7,106 bases of DNA from Methanoculleus marisnigri. GTDB taxonomy: Archaea; Halobacteriota; Methanomicrobia; Methanomicrobiales; Methanoculleaceae. The DNA is taken from positions 1 through 7,106 of the forward strand of contig DASQ01000151.1 of assembly GCA_002503885.1 (NCBI GenBank), written 5' to 3'. The notes beneath the pieces were generated by a model, which saw only the letters and a list, made by a program, of their open reading frames with translations, did no database searches and was not told where the DNA came from. Both the position numbers and the translations under genes were made by a program. Of the stretch, positions 6,320 through 7,106 are shown piece after piece (position 1 is the first letter of the stretch; every line of letters starts with the position of its first letter).

Positions 6320-6630
6320 AGCACGGGCCAACCCGTCGTGTGGGTTATCGGCCCGGGCGCGGTTCACCCCGCGCGGGCATCGGGTCCTGCGCGCAACCGG
6401 GCAGCCGGGCAGGCGATCAGTCCTGTAGTTTCCCCTGAAGATGACGCGCACTCGCCTCCACAGCGGGGCTCTGTCCGATGCGGGTGCAGTAAGATGGTCT
6501 GTGCGCTCTCTCCCCGGCAGATCCGGGGATGCCGGCGCGGCGGTTATCATGCGCGGGATCCCGATCTGGCGATGAAAGGGCGGGTGTCAGGCCCGGGATG
6601 CCGGGATTCTCTGGAGAATGTTCTGTTTTA
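6320..6630. other. GC-rich non-coding tract rich in inverted repeats
   Basis: I see no convincing gene. Inverted repeats include ACGGG/CCCGT around CCAA (6323-6336), GCGCGG/CCGCGC with flanking CCC/GGG (6352-6377), TCCCCGG/CCGGGGA (6511-6529), the palindrome CGGGATCCCG (6554-6563), CCCGG/CCGGG (6592-6605) and ATTCTC/GAGAAT (6606-6619). The last two are followed by GTTCTGTTTT on the plus strand, so a plus-strand transcript could end here. A short minus-strand reading frame (6417-6638) has an ATG 14 bp from a TATA sequence but looks like random coding. The tract could hold a structured RNA or be remnant DNA. Confidence 0.45.
6592..6630 (+). terminator. Possible plus-strand terminator
   Basis: Two adjoining hairpins, CCCGG/CCGGG (6592-6605, loop GATG) and ATTCTC/GAGAAT (6606-6619, loop TG), are followed by GTTCTGTTTT (6620-6629). 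This is the most terminator-like structure in the window, but no plus-strand gene is recognised upstream, so what it would terminate is unknown. Confidence 0.3.
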
Positions 6631-6651
6631 ACCTTCATTTTTGCACAATTA

Positions 6652-6658
6652 TTATATA
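6652..6658 (+). promoter_or_regulatory. TATA box of cassette 1
   Basis: TTATATA lies 25 bp before the position homologous to the start codons of cassettes 2 and 3; here that codon is ACA (6677-6679). The minus strand of the same site reads TATATAAT, so it could also fire leftward. Confidence 0.45.
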
Positions 6659-6785
6659 CTCGGGGTTACTGATATTACAACTCACAAGGGTGAGATGGTT
6701 CGGGGCGGTGTATTCCGGCCTGTTCCGTCATCTGTTCGGGATTTATTCCGGTCCGCCGGGATGAATGCCGGGCCAGAACATAATG

Positions 6786-6792
6786 TTTATAT
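6786..6792 (+). promoter_or_regulatory. TATA box of cassette 2
   Basis: TTTATAT starts 25 bp before the ATG at 6811-6813. Archaeal transcription starts about 25 bp from the box, so a leaderless or nearly leaderless mRNA is predicted. Confidence 0.55.
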
Positions 6793-6810
6793 GCGATTGG
6801 CTACAATATT

Positions 6811-6924
6811 ATGTCTCACAAGGGTGATGCAGGTTCGGTCGGAACTCTTCGATTCCGGCCGGGATCTGTAATGGGGCGAAAATTCTTCTGGAATTTTCGC
6901 GCCAAATCCCGGAATGGGGTGTAA
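6811..6924 (+). CDS. Possible 37-residue leaderless peptide, cassette 2
   Basis: Starting at the ATG predicted to be near the transcription start, the frame reads MSHKGDAGSVGTLRFRPGSV and continues through a basic, aromatic stretch (GRKFFWNFR) to TAA at 6922-6924. The stop overlaps the first bases of the next cassette's TAATGTTTATATGC. I do not recognise the peptide; its first residues resemble cassette 3 (MSRAGE) and the remnant in cassette 1 (TTHKGE). The frame also contains a perfect 10-bp hairpin (6876-6900). It may be a real small protein, a 5' gene fragment copied with its promoter, or chance. Confidence 0.25.
   Translation: MSHKGDAGSVGTLRFRPGSVMGRKFFWNFRAKSRNGV
6876..6900 (+). other. 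Perfect 10-bp stem-loop in cassette 2
   Basis: GCGAAAATTC (6876-6885), loop TTCTG, GAATTTTCGC (6891-6900). It begins 65 nt after the predicted transcript start of cassette 2 and 27 bp before the TATA box of cassette 3, so it could end the cassette 2 transcript or insulate the next promoter. The other cassettes show no equivalent hairpin. Confidence 0.5.
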
Positions 6925-6926
6925 TG

Positions 6927-6933
6927 TTTATAT
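6927..6933 (+). promoter_or_regulatory. TATA box of cassette 3
   Basis: TTTATAT starts 26 bp before the ATG at 6953-6955, the same arrangement as cassette 2. Confidence 0.55.
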
Positions 6934-6952
6934 GCCATGAAGAACAAACGTT

Positions 6953-7045
6953 ATGTCCCGCGCAGGTGAACTATCACGGCCCAATTCCGGCCGAATTCCC
7001 CTGTATTCAACAAAGGACATGAAGATTCGAGTCCTCAAACCTTGA
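6953..7045 (+). CDS. Possible 30-residue leaderless peptide, cassette 3
   Basis: The frame starts MSRAGELSRPNSGR and ends IRVLKP with TGA at 7043-7045. The start context (GTTATGTCC) matches that of cassette 2 (ATTATGTCT), but the proteins share only the first few residues. No family is recognised. Its short length and low similarity to its sister make a decayed gene start the more likely reading. Confidence 0.22.
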   Translation: MSRAGELSRPNSGRIPLYSTKDMKIRVLKP

Positions 7046-7066
7046 ATCCGATGCAGGAAACAAATG

Positions 7067-7073
7067 TTTATCT
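7067..7073 (+). promoter_or_regulatory. TATA-like box of cassette 4
   Basis: TTTATCT, preceded by AATG as in cassettes 2 and 3. The homologous start is ATTGTCC (TTG at 7090), giving only three codons before TGA at 7099. Two ATGs at 7101 and 7104 follow, 34-37 bp from the box, so this copy may drive a real gene beginning at the window edge. Confidence 0.4.
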
Positions 7074-7106
7074 AGTTAGGAAGTAAACATTGTCCTCCTG
7101 ATGATG

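Larger units (their letters stand above)
6645..7106 (+). repeat. Four tandem diverged promoter/start-codon cassettes, period about 140 bp
   Basis: Four units each begin with a TATA-like box at 6652 (TTATATA), 6786 (TTTATAT), 6927 (TTTATAT) and 7067 (TTTATCT), spacings 134, 141 and 140 bp. A start codon or its remnant follows about 25 bp later: ACA at 6677, ATG at 6811, ATG at 6953, TTG at 7090. Units 2 and 3 share the 14-mer TAATGTTTATATGC (6781-6794, 6922-6935). Units 1 and 2 share CTCACAAGGGTGA (6681-6693, 6815-6827) and GGTTCGG (6697-6703, 6832-6838). Units 1-3 all carry ATTCCGGCC (6712, 6852, 6984). The unit is therefore duplicated DNA that has since diverged. The window ends within unit 4. 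Confidence 0.75.

Noticed and set aside
6224..6550. Minus-strand 108-codon frame
   Set aside because: Arg/Pro-rich random-looking translation that overlaps the helicase promoter region.
5693..6631. Plus-strand open frame of 312 codons running past the helicase start
   Set aside because: About half is antisense to the helicase N-terminus and the rest crosses the hairpin-rich tract; no motif and no promoter or ribosome site fits its start.
6417..6638. Minus-strand 73-codon frame (MKVKTEHSPENPG...) near a TATATAAT site
   Set aside because: The promoter spacing (box to ATG about 20 bp) is just possible, but the protein is low-complexity P/R/A-rich with no recognisable feature and covers palindromes of the GC-rich tract. 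Kept as a remote possibility.
6641..6871. Plus-strand 76-codon frame starting at TTG
   Set aside because: It begins upstream of a TATA box and reads straight through the promoter of cassette 2, so it is more likely a by-product of the tandem repeats.
7023..7035. AGATTCGAGTCCT, resembling a tRNA T-arm
   Set aside because: No matching acceptor, D-arm or anticodon arm is found upstream; the stretch lies in cassette 3.
6645..7106. CRISPR array
   Set aside because: The repeated blocks are short, diverged and about 140 bp apart, unlike 25-40 bp identical repeats with 30-40 bp spacers.

Overview
The window looks like chromosomal DNA from a GC-rich euryarchaeon. The support is AT-rich archaeal TATA boxes (TTTATAT, TATATAA) in otherwise GC-rich intergenic DNA, a UvsE-type UV endonuclease, and a large Dna2-like nuclease-helicase. 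A methanogen of the Methanomicrobiales (Methanoculleus-like) is my best guess, from gene style only; nothing here proves it.

Layout. Positions 1-240 are the right end of an IS200/IS605-family (IS1341-like) element: the last codons of a broken tnpB on the plus strand, then the right-end hairpin. The element ends inside the 3' end of uvsE (minus strand, 107-1069), whose last 44 codons are now antisense transposon sequence. Directly upstream of uvsE, with overlapping stop and start codons, is a MutY-like HhH-GPD DNA glycosylase without an Fe-S cluster (minus, 1114-2007). A 421-bp intergenic stretch (2008-2428) follows, rich in short hairpins and carrying one very clear BRE/TATA element on the minus strand. 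A single large minus-strand gene (2429-6208) encodes a 1259-residue fusion of a Cas4/RecB-like Fe-S nuclease with an SF1 (Dna2/Upf1-like) helicase. The last 900 bp (6209-7106) have no convincing large gene. They hold a GC-rich, hairpin-dense tract (about 6320-6630), then four tandem, diverged cassettes of about 140 bp (6652 to the window end), each with a TATA box about 25 bp before a start codon or start-codon remnant.

Functionally the three main genes are all for DNA repair or DNA processing and point the same way: helicase-nuclease, then glycosylase, then UV endonuclease. The glycosylase and UV endonuclease are probably one transcription unit; the helicase is separated by an intergenic region with its own promoter signals. 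The points most worth a second look are the tandem promoter/start cassettes at the right end, the transposon junction that rewrites the UvsE C-terminus while sparing its metal ligands, and the structured region between helicase and glycosylase.
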